Shown here: positions 51,373 through 60,012 of the stretch, in pieces
How the letters are laid out: each line of letters begins with the position of its first letter
Position numbering within the stretch: the stretch's first letter is position 1
Assembly: GCA_020351875.1 (NCBI GenBank)
Contig: CP070671.1
Location: 868,142 to 932,141 of the forward strand
Direction: 5' to 3'
Origin: Chromatiales bacterium
GTDB lineage: Bacteria; Pseudomonadota; Gammaproteobacteria; Steroidobacterales; GCA-2729495
Length of the DNA stretch: 64,000 nt
Program-made: the position numbers and the translations under genes
The notes under the pieces: generated by a model
What the model was told of the DNA's origin: nothing
Databases searched by the model: none
Seen by the model: the letters and a program-made list of their open reading frames with translations, nothing else

Positions 51373-53853
51373 ATGTTTTCCCATGCTGCGATAAATCCAT
51401 CCCGAGTGGGCCTTGCCGGGCCCCTGGCCCTGCTGCTTCTGTTGCTGGCACTGGTCTGGGCGGCCGGCGACCGAATGCTGCGCCTGGAGTTCGCCATTTA
51501 CGACCTCCTGCAGCGACAGTGGTCGGCGACCCCGAGCGACCGGGTGCTGCTGGTCGATACCGGGCCCCGCACAGCCGGCAGCGCGCTGTGGCACGATCCC
51601 CGGCTGCCCGGCGTGATCGAGAAGCTGCACGCGGCCGGGGCGGCGGTCATCGTACCCACCCAGGCGCCCGCCCCCGACAGTGCCATGCCGGACATGCAAC
51701 AGCTGACGGCCCTGCTGGAACTCGAACAGCAGGCCAAGCAGTCGGGTCGCGACGTGGCCTCACTGGGTGAGCGGCTGGCGGGCTTCCGGGAGCACTTCGA
51801 AACGCGCCGCGCCATTGAGGCCGGCCTGGCCGACTCGGGCCGTGGCGTCGTGGCTTTCACCCCCTATAATCCGCAGCAATCCAGCGGACTGGATCCGTGC
51901 TTGCGCCACGCGGTGGCCGCGCCCGATGCCGGGACGCTCGAGGCCATGCAGCCGGTGCGCGAACTGGTCGCGATGCCGCCGGCGATTTGCGATGCGGCTG
52001 CCGGCGCCGGTTATGCGGGTTTCCGGGCCGATCCCGATGGCACCATCCGGCAGAGCTCGCTGCTGGTGCGCTCCGACGAGCAGGCACTGCCCACGCTAGC
52101 ATTGGCGGCGCTGGCCATTGCCGCCGGTCCCGACGCGCAGTTGAGTGTCGACGACGGGGCCAACCTGCTGCTCGGTGACGACGCCATCATGACCGGGGCC
52201 AACCATGCGGTCCTGACCCGCTACTACCAGTCGGAGACGGACCTGCCCAGCTTCTCGGTCACGACGCCCGCGGCGATCCTCAGCGACACTGTCGAGCCCA
52301 CGGACATCAGCGGGCGTGTGGTATTGCTCGGCGCCCTGGCCAGCGAAACGACCTTCCGCACACCGGTCAATCCGGCCATGTCGGGCACGCTGCTGACTGC
52401 GACCAACATGTCGAACCTGCTGCAGAGTGATTACCTGATTCGCCCGGCGTGGTTGCGGTGGTCGGAACTGCTGCTGGTGATCGCGCTGGCGGCGGTCTTC
52501 CTGCTGCTGGCGCCCGGGATGAGCCTGAATGCCGCCGCGCTGGCGGCCCTGTTCATCGGCACGATTTTGCTCACGACCGAGGCCTACCTGCTGCTGGCTC
52601 ACGGCGTCTGGGTCCAGTTGGGCCTGGCCACCGTGTTCTCGGCTCTGGGCATCACGTCCATCGTCTGCCTGCGTTACCTGCGAAATACCGAGCCGTTGCC
52701 GGCCCCGCAACCGCAACCGGTCGGACCCAAGCTGGGTGCCGGAGACGAACTCGATCTCGCGTTCTCGGTTCTGCGCCAGCAGCCGCCGAATGACGACACG
52801 AAGGAACGTCTGTACCGGATTGCCCTCACCCACGGCCGGCGCCGCGAATTCGCGAAGGCCGAACGGGTGCTGCGCTATCTGGCGTCCATCGACCCGTCCT
52901 ACCGCGGCGTGACCGACAAGCTGAAGAAACTGTCCGGCGCCGCGAAGAAGGAACGCAACGCAGATGGCATTGCCATTGAAGAAGAGGCAAAGCCCATCGC
53001 GCGGCCAGCCAACAAGGAAGGCCGGCAAAAGCTGGGCCGTTACGAAGTGATCAAGGTGCTGGGCCGCGGTGCGATGGCTACTGTGTACCTGGGGCAGGAT
53101 CCAAAAATCAATCGCAAGGTCGCCATCAAGACGATTGCGCTGGCGGAAGAGTTCAGCGAAGAAGACCTGCAGGCGGCAAAGGAACAATTCCTGCGCGAAG
53201 CGGAATCGGCCGGCCGCCTGAATCACCAGAACATCATCGCAATCTACGATGTGGACGAGGATGACGATGTGGCCTACCTGGCCATGGAGTACTTCGAGGG
53301 CGAGTCGCTGAGCAGTTACGCGACCACGGGCAACCTGCTGCCGCCGCACTGGGTCCTGGAACTGGGCGCGCGCGCTGCCGAAGCCCTGCATTACGCGCAC
53401 AGTCAGAACGTCGTGCACCGGGACATCAAGCCCGCGAACATCATGTACAACGCGGCCAGCGACGACCTGAAGCTGACCGATTTCGGTATCGCGCGACTGA
53501 CGGACACGAGCCGGACCAAGACGGGCATCATCCTCGGCACGCCATCGTACATGTCGCCGGAACAGCTCGCCGGCAGCCCGGTGACCGGCCAGTCTGACCT
53601 GTATTCGCTGGGTATTACCCTGTTCCACCTGCTGGTAGGCTCCCCACCATTCCGGGCCGACTCCATTCCCAAACTAATGGACAAGATCGTGAACGACCGG
53701 CATGCGCCGCTGTCCACGATTCGCGACGATCTCCCGCCGTGTGTAGACGAGGTTTTCGAGAAGGTCCTGGCAAAGGACCCCGAAGATCGCTACCCCAATG
53801 GCCGGGCCATGGCGTTGGCGCTGCGGGATTGTTGTAGTAATTTTGACGTCTGA
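51373..53853 (+). CDS. CHASE2-domain serine/threonine protein kinase
   Basis: An 826-residue membrane receptor kinase. One transmembrane helix at about 15-33 is followed by a periplasmic CHASE2 sensor (about 40-345), then two or three transmembrane helices (about 355-430). A helical TPR-like stretch at 455-510 and the kinase domain at 557-815 are cytoplasmic. Kinase residues are LGRGAMATVY, Lys586 in VAIK, HRD with Asp684, and DFG with Asp703, so it is probably active. It heads a unit with PP2C and FHA genes, giving kinase, phosphatase and phosphothreonine reader in one operon. The signal is unknown. Confidence 0.93.
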   Translation: MFSHAAINPSRVGLAGPLALLLLLLALVWAAGDRMLRLEFAIYDLLQRQWSATPSDRVLLVDTGPRTAGSALWHDPRLPGVIEKLHAAGAAVIVPTQAPAPDSAMPDMQQLTALLELEQQAKQSGRDVASLGERLAGFREHFETRRAIEAGLADSGRGVVAFTPYNPQQSSGLDPCLRHAVAAPDAGTLEAMQPVRELVAMPPAICDAAAGAGYAGFRADPDGTIRQSSLLVRSDEQALPTLALAALAIAAGPDAQLSVDDGANLLLGDDAIMTGANHAVLTRYYQSETDLPSFSVTTPAAILSDTVEPTDISGRVVLLGALASETTFRTPVNPAMSGTLLTATNMSNLLQSDYLIRPAWLRWSELLLVIALAAVFLLLAPGMSLNAAALAALFIGTILLTTEAYLLLAHGVWVQLGLATVFSALGITSIVCLRYLRNTEPLPAPQPQPVGPKLGAGDELDLAFSVLRQQPPNDDTKERLYRIALTHGRRREFAKAERVLRYLASIDPSYRGVTDKLKKLSGAAKKERNADGIAIEEEAKPIARPANKEGRQKLGRYEVIKVLGRGAMATVYLGQDPKINRKVAIKTIALAEEFSEEDLQAAKEQFLREAESAGRLNHQNIIAIYDVDEDDDVAYLAMEYFEGESLSSYATTGNLLPPHWVLELGARAAEALHYAHSQNVVHRDIKPANIMYNAASDDLKLTDFGIARLTDTSRTKTGIILGTPSYMSPEQLAGSPVTGQSDLYSLGITLFHLLVGSPPFRADSIPKLMDKIVNDRHAPLSTIRDDLPPCVDEVFEKVLAKDPEDRYPNGRAMALALRDCCSNFDV

Positions 53854-53873
53854 GTCATCGGCCGGCTGCTTGC

Positions 53874-54698
53874 ATGAATCTGGAAAGTAAGTTCGCCTGC
53901 GTCCAGATGACCGACGTTGGCAAAGTCCGAGATCATAACGAGGACGCGATCGGCGCCAGCCTGGCGACCGGTTTGCTGGTCCTTGCCGATGGTATGGGCG
54001 GCTACAACGCCGGCGAAGTGGCCAGCGGGATTGCGGTGAAGACCGTGCTGGAGCTGGTCACGGAGGCTTGCCGGCGGGAAGACCGCAGCAACGCAGAGGC
54101 CGAAACGGGACTGATGCGCCAAAGTATTGTCCTCCGGGATGCGATCTGCCGCGCCAACAAGGTGATCCACCAGACCGCCAAGAGCCAGCCGCAATGCGAA
54201 GGCATGGGGACGACCATTGTGGCCTGCCTGTTCTACGATGACCGGGTGTCGATTGCCCACGTGGGTGACTCCCGGCTGTATCGCCTGCGGGAAGGCCAGT
54301 TCGAGCAGATCACGATGGACCACTCCCTGCTCCAGGAACTGGTGGACCGGGGTTTCTACTCCCCGGAAGAGGCGGCGCGGTCTACCAACCGCAACTACGT
54401 GACGCGGGCCCTGGGCGTGGAACCAGGCGTAGAGGTGTCGATCTGCGAGATCGATGCGGCCCCGGACGACGTATACCTGCTGTGTTCAGACGGCCTCTCC
54501 GACATGGTCGAAGATGAGGACATTCACTTAACCATCAGCACGTTTGGTGCTAGTCTTGACGTCGCGGGTAAGCAGCTGATTCAGCTGAGTAATGATCACG
54601 GTGGCAAGGACAATATTTCTCTCATCCTCGCACATGTGCTGGATGCGTTCCCGGCCAGGGCCGGACTGCTGGCGCGACTCAAACGAATCTTCCAATAG
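53874..54698 (+). CDS. PP2C-type protein phosphatase
   Basis: A 274-residue PPM phosphatase. Metal-binding motifs are VRDHNEDA (Asp20, Asp24), ADGMGG (Asp39), HVGDSRLY, CSDGLSD and GGKDNISLI. It lies 21 nt after the kinase stop and presumably reverses its phosphorylations. No signal or membrane segment, so cytoplasmic. Confidence 0.95.
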   Translation: MNLESKFACVQMTDVGKVRDHNEDAIGASLATGLLVLADGMGGYNAGEVASGIAVKTVLELVTEACRREDRSNAEAETGLMRQSIVLRDAICRANKVIHQTAKSQPQCEGMGTTIVACLFYDDRVSIAHVGDSRLYRLREGQFEQITMDHSLLQELVDRGFYSPEEAARSTNRNYVTRALGVEPGVEVSICEIDAAPDDVYLLCSDGLSDMVEDEDIHLTISTFGASLDVAGKQLIQLSNDHGGKDNISLILAHVLDAFPARAGLLARLKRIFQ

Positions 54699-54709
54699 TG
54701 TGGTGAACC

Positions 54710-55426
54710 ATGGCTAGACTGATCTTGAATGTCGATGGAGCTCAGCTCGCCGAGTACAACATGTCCAAAGAGCGGTACACGATCGGCCGCTTGTCGGACA
54801 ATGACGTGCGCATCGATAACCCGACTGTGAGCGGTCATCACTCGCTGATTATCAACATCCTCAACGATTCTTTTCTCGAGGACCTGAACAGCACCAACGG
54901 CACTTACGTCAACGGCAAGCTGATCAAGAAGCACGCACTTCAGCACGGCGACCTGATTACGATCGGCCGCCACCAGCTGCGTTTCGTCGACAGCGCGGCA
55001 GACGAGCCAGAGGAAGACGACGAGTTCGCGCGCACCATGGTCATCGACAACGCTGACATGGCCGCGAAGCACTCACCTCCGCCGAGTATGGCCGCACCGC
55101 CGCCACCGGCAGCAGGCCAGGAATTCATCGAGACGGCCGCCGGCGCGAAGCCGCTGCCCATTGCCAAGGTGCAGGTACTGAACGGCTCTTTTGCCGGCCG
55201 CGAACTGGACCTGGGCAAGGCGGTGACCACGCTGGGCCGACCGGGTGCACAGGTGGTGGCCATTACGCGCCGCGCCGACGGCTACCACGTCGTGCAGGTG
55301 GAGAACGAAGCGGGCCGGGCCCCGGCCAAGATAAACGGTGAGCCGCTGGGTGCGCAGGTGCGCGAGCTTCAGGACAACGACGTGATCGAGATCATCGGCA
55401 TCAAGATGGGCTTTTTCGCCGACTGA
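54710..55426 (+). CDS. FHA-domain protein
   Basis: A 238-residue cytoplasmic protein. The N-terminal FHA domain (about 1-93) has the phosphothreonine-binding set IGRLSDND, SGHHS and NSTNGTYVNG. A linker rich in Pro, Ala and acid residues includes the TMV site of E-F-A-R-T-M-V-I, a possible kinase target. The C-terminal 85 residues look like a second, degenerate FHA fold with the Ser-x-x-His missing. It probably reads the phosphorylation state set by the kinase/phosphatase pair. Confidence 0.93.
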   Translation: MARLILNVDGAQLAEYNMSKERYTIGRLSDNDVRIDNPTVSGHHSLIINILNDSFLEDLNSTNGTYVNGKLIKKHALQHGDLITIGRHQLRFVDSAADEPEEDDEFARTMVIDNADMAAKHSPPPSMAAPPPPAAGQEFIETAAGAKPLPIAKVQVLNGSFAGRELDLGKAVTTLGRPGAQVVAITRRADGYHVVQVENEAGRAPAKINGEPLGAQVRELQDNDVIEIIGIKMGFFAD

Positions 55427-55432
55427 TGCCGC

Positions 55433-56812
55433 CTAGAATGCGCTGTCTTCCGGCGCGAAATTCTCGAACCGGGTGTACTTGCCCAGGAAGGTCAGCTGGA
55501 ACTCCCCGGTTGGCCCGTTACGCTGTTTGGCAATCGTGATGTCGGCAATGCCGGCGCGCGGCGTGTTCTTGTCGTAGACCTCTTCGCGGTAAATGAACAC
55601 GATGAGGTCGGCATCCTGCTCGATCGCACCGGATTCCCGCAGATCCGACATCACCGGCTTTTTGTCCGCGCGCTGTTCGACGCTGCGGTTGAGCTGCGAC
55701 AGCGCAATGATCGGCACGCTCAGTTCCCTGGCCAGCGCCTTCAGCGAGCGCGAGATGGCGGAAATTTCCGTCGCGCGGTTTTCCGTAGTGCCCGACACCT
55801 GCATCAGCTGCAGGTAATCAACCACGATCAGGCTCAGCCCGTGTTCGCGCTGCAGGCGGCGGGCCCGGGCCCGGACCTCGGTCGGCGTCATCGCGGGCGT
55901 GTCGTCAATGAAGATCGGCGCCTGGGACATCTGCTGGATCGCGCCGTTGATCCGTTTCCAGTCTTCATCGCCAAAGCGCCCGGTGCGCAGGTGCGACTGG
56001 TCGACACGCCCCAGCGACGAAATCAGCCGGAAGGCCAGCTGGTCCACTGACATTTCCATGCTGAAAATCGCGGTGGGTTTACTCAGCCCCAGGGAGACAT
56101 TCTCGGCCACGTTCATGGCCAGCGTCGTTTTACCCATGGAAGGCCGGCCTGCCACGATAATCAGGTCGCCGGGCTGCAGGCCTGCTGTGAGATCGTCGAG
56201 CTTTTGGAAACCGGTGGCCACGCCCGTGAGCATGCCGCCGGACTGGTGCAACGCGTCCAGCCGGTCGACAGTTTCATTGAGCACCTCGCGCAGGCGCACG
56301 AAACCGGAGCCGCGACGCTTGCCGCGCTCGGCAATTTCGAACACCTGGCGCTCGGCCGAATCCACCAGCTCGCTGATTAGGCGCCCTTCCGTGTGATAGG
56401 CGCTGGACGCAATTTCGTTGCCGGTGCGAATCAGGTCGCGCAGCAGCGCACGTTCCCGGATGATGCCGGCATAGTCGACAACATTGGCCGCGCTGGGCGT
56501 GTCTTTGACCAGCGTGCCGAGATAGGCGAGCCCGCCGGCATCTTCCAGCTCGCTGCGGCTGGCCAGGTGCTCGGAAATGGTGACTGCATCGCAGGGCTCG
56601 CTGCGTTCGGCTAATTCCCGGATCGCGGTGAATATCAGGCGGTGATCCGGGCGATAGAAATCATCCTCGCCGACGCGGTCCGCGACCCGGTCCCAGGTCG
56701 AGTTGTCGAGCATCAGGCCACCCAGCAGGGCCTGTTCGGCCTGCACCGAACTCGGCGGCAGATTCAGACGATCTGTGTCGTTGTGCAGTTCCGTGGGTGT
56801 CGCGCTGACCAT
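55433..56812 (-). CDS. dnaB: Replicative DNA helicase DnaB
   Basis: A 459-residue hexameric helicase. The N-domain starts near PPSSVQAEQALLGG, and the C-domain has Walker A AGRPSMGKTT near 210, DYLQLM and LSQLNRSVE. ATG 56812 gives a 20-residue lead before the conserved part. No intein is present. It follows rplI by ten bases. Confidence 0.98.
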   Translation of the reverse strand: MVSATPTELHNDTDRLNLPPSSVQAEQALLGGLMLDNSTWDRVADRVGEDDFYRPDHRLIFTAIRELAERSEPCDAVTISEHLASRSELEDAGGLAYLGTLVKDTPSAANVVDYAGIIRERALLRDLIRTGNEIASSAYHTEGRLISELVDSAERQVFEIAERGKRRGSGFVRLREVLNETVDRLDALHQSGGMLTGVATGFQKLDDLTAGLQPGDLIIVAGRPSMGKTTLAMNVAENVSLGLSKPTAIFSMEMSVDQLAFRLISSLGRVDQSHLRTGRFGDEDWKRINGAIQQMSQAPIFIDDTPAMTPTEVRARARRLQREHGLSLIVVDYLQLMQVSGTTENRATEISAISRSLKALARELSVPIIALSQLNRSVEQRADKKPVMSDLRESGAIEQDADLIVFIYREEVYDKNTPRAGIADITIAKQRNGPTGEFQLTFLGKYTRFENFAPEDSAF

Positions 56813-56822
56813 CGCCCGCCGT

Positions 56823-57383
56823 TCAACCTGCGTCGTGCGCGTCCGGCGCGGGCGTTTCGACCTCGGCCCTGGCTTCGGCTTCGGCAGCATCTGCCTCGGG
56901 CGTTTCGCCGCCAGGCACGGCGCCGAAAATCGTCCCGTCCTCACCCACGACCATGACCGGAATCGTCACGTTCACGTCGGTGTGCAGGTGAAACTCGACC
57001 TGGTGCTCACCGAGCAACCGAATCGGGCCGTGGGGCATGCGCACTTCGCTGCGCTGCACCGGCACGCCGGCTGCGGTGCAGGCCTCGGCGATGTCGATGG
57101 TACCCAGGGAACCGAACAACTTGCCTTCGGTGCCGGCGCGCGCGGTGATCGTGATGCGCAAGGCCTGCAGTTCCGCGCCGCGGGCTTCTGCGGCACGCAA
57201 CTCTTCGGCCTGCTTGGTTTCGAGTTCTGCCCGGCGGGCCTCGAACAGCGCAATGTTGTCGGCCGAGGCCACCGTGGCCTTGCCCTTTGGCAACAGGTAA
57301 TTGCGGCCAAACCCCGGGCGCACTTTTACCCGGTCACCGATGTTGCCGAGGTTCTCGACCTTTTCCAGCAGAATGACTTCCAT
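56823..57383 (-). CDS. rplI: 50S ribosomal protein L9
   Basis: A 186-residue L9 starting [24 protein letters not shown], with the long central helix and C-domain. The last 35 residues are an acidic, Ala-rich tail beyond the normal 148-150 residues, much like that of rpsF nearby. Confidence 0.97.
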   Translation of the reverse strand: MEVILLEKVENLGNIGDRVKVRPGFGRNYLLPKGKATVASADNIALFEARRAELETKQAEELRAAEARGAELQALRITITARAGTEGKLFGSLGTIDIAEACTAAGVPVQRSEVRMPHGPIRLLGEHQVEFHLHTDVNVTIPVMVVGEDGTIFGAVPGGETPEADAAEAEARAEVETPAPDAHDAG

Positions 57384-57419
57384 GGGACAAAGCTCCAGCG
57401 GCCGCAAGCCGGCCGAACA

Positions 57420-58322
57420 TTAAACCATATTACTGTTGGCCCGGCGGACCGGGAACCAGTTGTCTATAAACCCAATGGCCGCAATCGCGAGCCACGCGGT
57501 GGAGGCGACGGTGAGCCCCACCAGCGCCGGCAGCATCGGCAGGTAAACCAGCAGCAACACCGGCCAGGACCACTGCCGCTTGTTTGCATACCAGTGCACC
57601 ACTGACAGTCCCTGCAGGACAAAGCCGGTGGCCAGTACCAGCAGCAGATCATTCGCCAGCTGCCCGGCCCCCGCGATGCTCGCGATTCCGGCCAGCGCCG
57701 CGGCGCCGCCAATCACGTTGCCGAGCCGCAGGTTGCGAAACATCGGGCCAAGCGCTGGCCCGCCGGCCCCGGCTGCCCACCAGCTGCCGAGTATCAGGGC
57801 CAGCACCATGCTGATGACCGCCGTTGCCGCCGTCAGCCCGGTCATCACGGGTGCCCAGGCGGTCAGCGCTTCGGGGCTGGCGAGCACCTGCATGTCTGCC
57901 GCCTCGAGCTCGGCCGCCAGCAACTCCAGCGCCCGGGCCCAGTACGCCGTCGTATCGCCAACCGTGAGCGAAAACGCCGCAACTGCGGTGCCGGCGAGCA
58001 CCAGTAACGCCTGCAACGGCAATATCAGCGTGCCGAATTGTCCGGTCAGGCCACCCAGGCCTATCGCCACCGGCCATACCGCGCCAGCCGACAATGCAAA
58101 GACCTGCCATGGCCCGCCGGCGACGAGCGCGAAGCCCACCAGCAATGCGCCTGCCACCAGGCAATCCGTCACCGCGACCCGCCAGCCGCGTGCGATGGCG
58201 GCCAGTATCACGACCGCTGTGCTGACCACACCGAACAAGCCGAGGTGAAAAAAACCAGCAATGAATGCGATTCGCGGCACCCGGCGTGCAGCGAGCCAGG
58301 CACCGAAGTTTGTCGAGGCCAT
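57420..58322 (-). CDS. DUF2232 membrane protein
   Basis: A 300-residue inner-membrane protein with about eight hydrophobic segments and the C-terminal YANKRQWSW...IDNWFPVRR region typical of DUF2232 proteins found between rpsR and rplI in many gammaproteobacteria. Function unknown. Confidence 0.82.
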   Translation of the reverse strand: MASTNFGAWLAARRVPRIAFIAGFFHLGLFGVVSTAVVILAAIARGWRVAVTDCLVAGALLVGFALVAGGPWQVFALSAGAVWPVAIGLGGLTGQFGTLILPLQALLVLAGTAVAAFSLTVGDTTAYWARALELLAAELEAADMQVLASPEALTAWAPVMTGLTAATAVISMVLALILGSWWAAGAGGPALGPMFRNLRLGNVIGGAAALAGIASIAGAGQLANDLLLVLATGFVLQGLSVVHWYANKRQWSWPVLLLVYLPMLPALVGLTVASTAWLAIAAIGFIDNWFPVRRANSNMV

Positions 58323-58362
58323 TGGCGGCGCCTATCCGGTGATCACCCGGCGCAACCCGTGG

Positions 58363-58587
58363 TCAGTGCTTGTCCGTATAGGGCAGCAACGCGAGATAGC
58401 GGGCACGTTTGACGGCCGTGGCCAGCTGGCGCTGGTAGTGGGACTTGGTCCCGGTAATCCGGCTCGGCACGATCTTGCCGGTCTCGGTAATGTAGTTGCG
58501 CAGCGTCTCGAGATCTTTGTAGTCGATCTCCTTCACGCCTTCTGCGGTAAAGCGGCAGTACTTGCGCCGCCGGAAATATCTGCTCAT
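58363..58587 (-). CDS. rpsR: 30S ribosomal protein S18
   Basis: A 74-residue S18 with [29 protein letters not shown] and [18 protein letters not shown]. It follows rpsF directly; priB is absent between them. Confidence 0.98.
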   Translation of the reverse strand: MSRYFRRRKYCRFTAEGVKEIDYKDLETLRNYITETGKIVPSRITGTKSHYQRQLATAVKRARYLALLPYTDKH

Positions 58588-58619
58588 GTCTGTGGCTCTC
58601 TGGTATTTGTTCGCGGGTG

Positions 58620-59171
58620 TCAGCCGGCGGCCTGCCTGGCTTCATCCGTATCGTCGCCGGCGGCGTCTTTTTCATCCCCCGCCTCATCCGCGCCGACTTC
58701 AGTGGCTGCTTCCGGTTCAGCAACGGCGTCGGTGGCGGGTGCCTCCGCCACAGACTCATCGGCCGGAGTCGATCGGGCATCGGTGGCCGGGGCCTCCACC
58801 GGGGACTCATCGGCCGGAGCGGATCGGGCATCGCCTTCGTCCTGGCCTTCGTCTTCGGGCTTCGCCAGCTGCGAGGCCTCCGTGATCGCTTCATCGCGGC
58901 GAATCACCAGGTGACGCAGGATGGCATCGCTGAAACGGAAAGCACCCAGGATGTCGTCCAGGGCCTCGTCGGAACATTCGATGTTCATCAGCACGTAATG
59001 CGCCTTGTGAACCTTCGAGATGGTGTGGGCCAGCTGACGGCGGCCCCAGTCTTCCAGGCGGTGCACCTGGCCGCCACGGCCGGTGACCATGCCGGTGTAC
59101 CGTTCGATCATGGACGGAACTTGTTCGCTCTGGTCCGGATGGACCAGAAACACGATTTCGTAGTGACGCAT
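58620..59171 (-). CDS. rpsF: 30S ribosomal protein S6 with long acidic tail
   Basis: A 183-residue S6: [28 protein letters not shown] and [10 protein letters not shown] define the first 100 residues. The remaining 80 or so are a low-complexity tail of Ala, Glu, Asp and Pro with an imperfect repeat ([17 protein letters not shown] / [13 protein letters not shown]). E. coli S6 has a short polyglutamate tail added by RimK; this encoded tail is far longer. Confidence 0.96.
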   Translation of the reverse strand: MRHYEIVFLVHPDQSEQVPSMIERYTGMVTGRGGQVHRLEDWGRRQLAHTISKVHKAHYVLMNIECSDEALDDILGAFRFSDAILRHLVIRRDEAITEASQLAKPEDEGQDEGDARSAPADESPVEAPATDARSTPADESVAEAPATDAVAEPEAATEVGADEAGDEKDAAGDDTDEARQAAG

Positions 59172-59280
59172 TGTGGCTCCTCTCGGGTAACAGCCACCCG
59201 CAACGCGGTGTGGCAAGGAGTCCCGCAGCATGGCCGCGGGGCCGGCAATGCTAACCCGGTCGTGAAACGGGCACAAGCTG

Positions 59281-60012
59281 TCAGGTCCGCTGGCGCAGCG
59301 CCTCGTACAGGCAAACCCCGGTGGCCACCGCCACGTTCAGGCTTTCTACGCTGCCCCGCATCGGGATCCTGACCAGCAGGTCGCAGCGTTCCCGCGTCAG
59401 GCGGCGCAGACCCTCGCCCTCGGCGCCCATCACCAGGGCCAGCGGGCCACGCAGATCGGCCATGTGCAGTTCCGCCGGGGCGCCGTCGTCGGCACCGATG
59501 ACAAAAACGCCGGAGTCGCGCAGAAAGGCCATGAAACGCGCGAGGTTGGCCACGGCGGCCACCGGCTGGAGTTCGGCGGCGCCGGCCGCGACCTTGCTGA
59601 CCACCGGGGTCAGGCCCACGTTGCGGCTACGCCCGACGACGACCAGGTCGACGCCCGCTGCATTCGCGGTACGCAGGCAGGCGCCAAAGTTGCGCGGGTC
59701 CTGCACGCCATCCAGCAACAGTAGCAGCGGGTTGGAAAGTTCACGGACCCGGTCTTTTGCCGCGGCTTCCGACAGCGGCTCCTGGGCCTCTACCCTCGCG
59801 GCGAGACCCTGGTGCAAACCGCCTTTGCAAAGCCGGTCCAGTGCGGCCCGGTCGACCGTTTCGAGACGGTCTGCCAGTGCGTCCAGCTCCGGGATACGGG
59901 CCCGCCGCTTCGCCCCGAGATCTTCGTCGGCGTAAACCTGCAACACTCGCTCCGGGCAGCGACGCAGCATGCCCCGCACGGCTTGCACGCCATAGATCAG
60001 CCGGTCAGCCAC
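59281..60012 (-). CDS. rlmB: 23S rRNA (guanosine-2'-O-)-methyltransferase RlmB
   Basis: A 243-residue SpoU-type methyltransferase modifying G2251 in the E. coli system. [31 protein letters not shown] and [18 protein letters not shown] are the three SPOUT motifs. The start overlaps the rnr stop by 8 nt. Confidence 0.97.
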   Translation of the reverse strand: MADRLIYGVQAVRGMLRRCPERVLQVYADEDLGAKRRARIPELDALADRLETVDRAALDRLCKGGLHQGLAARVEAQEPLSEAAAKDRVRELSNPLLLLLDGVQDPRNFGACLRTANAAGVDLVVVGRSRNVGLTPVVSKVAAGAAELQPVAAVANLARFMAFLRDSGVFVIGADDGAPAELHMADLRGPLALVMGAEGEGLRRLTRERCDLLVRIPMRGSVESLNVAVATGVCLYEALRQRT

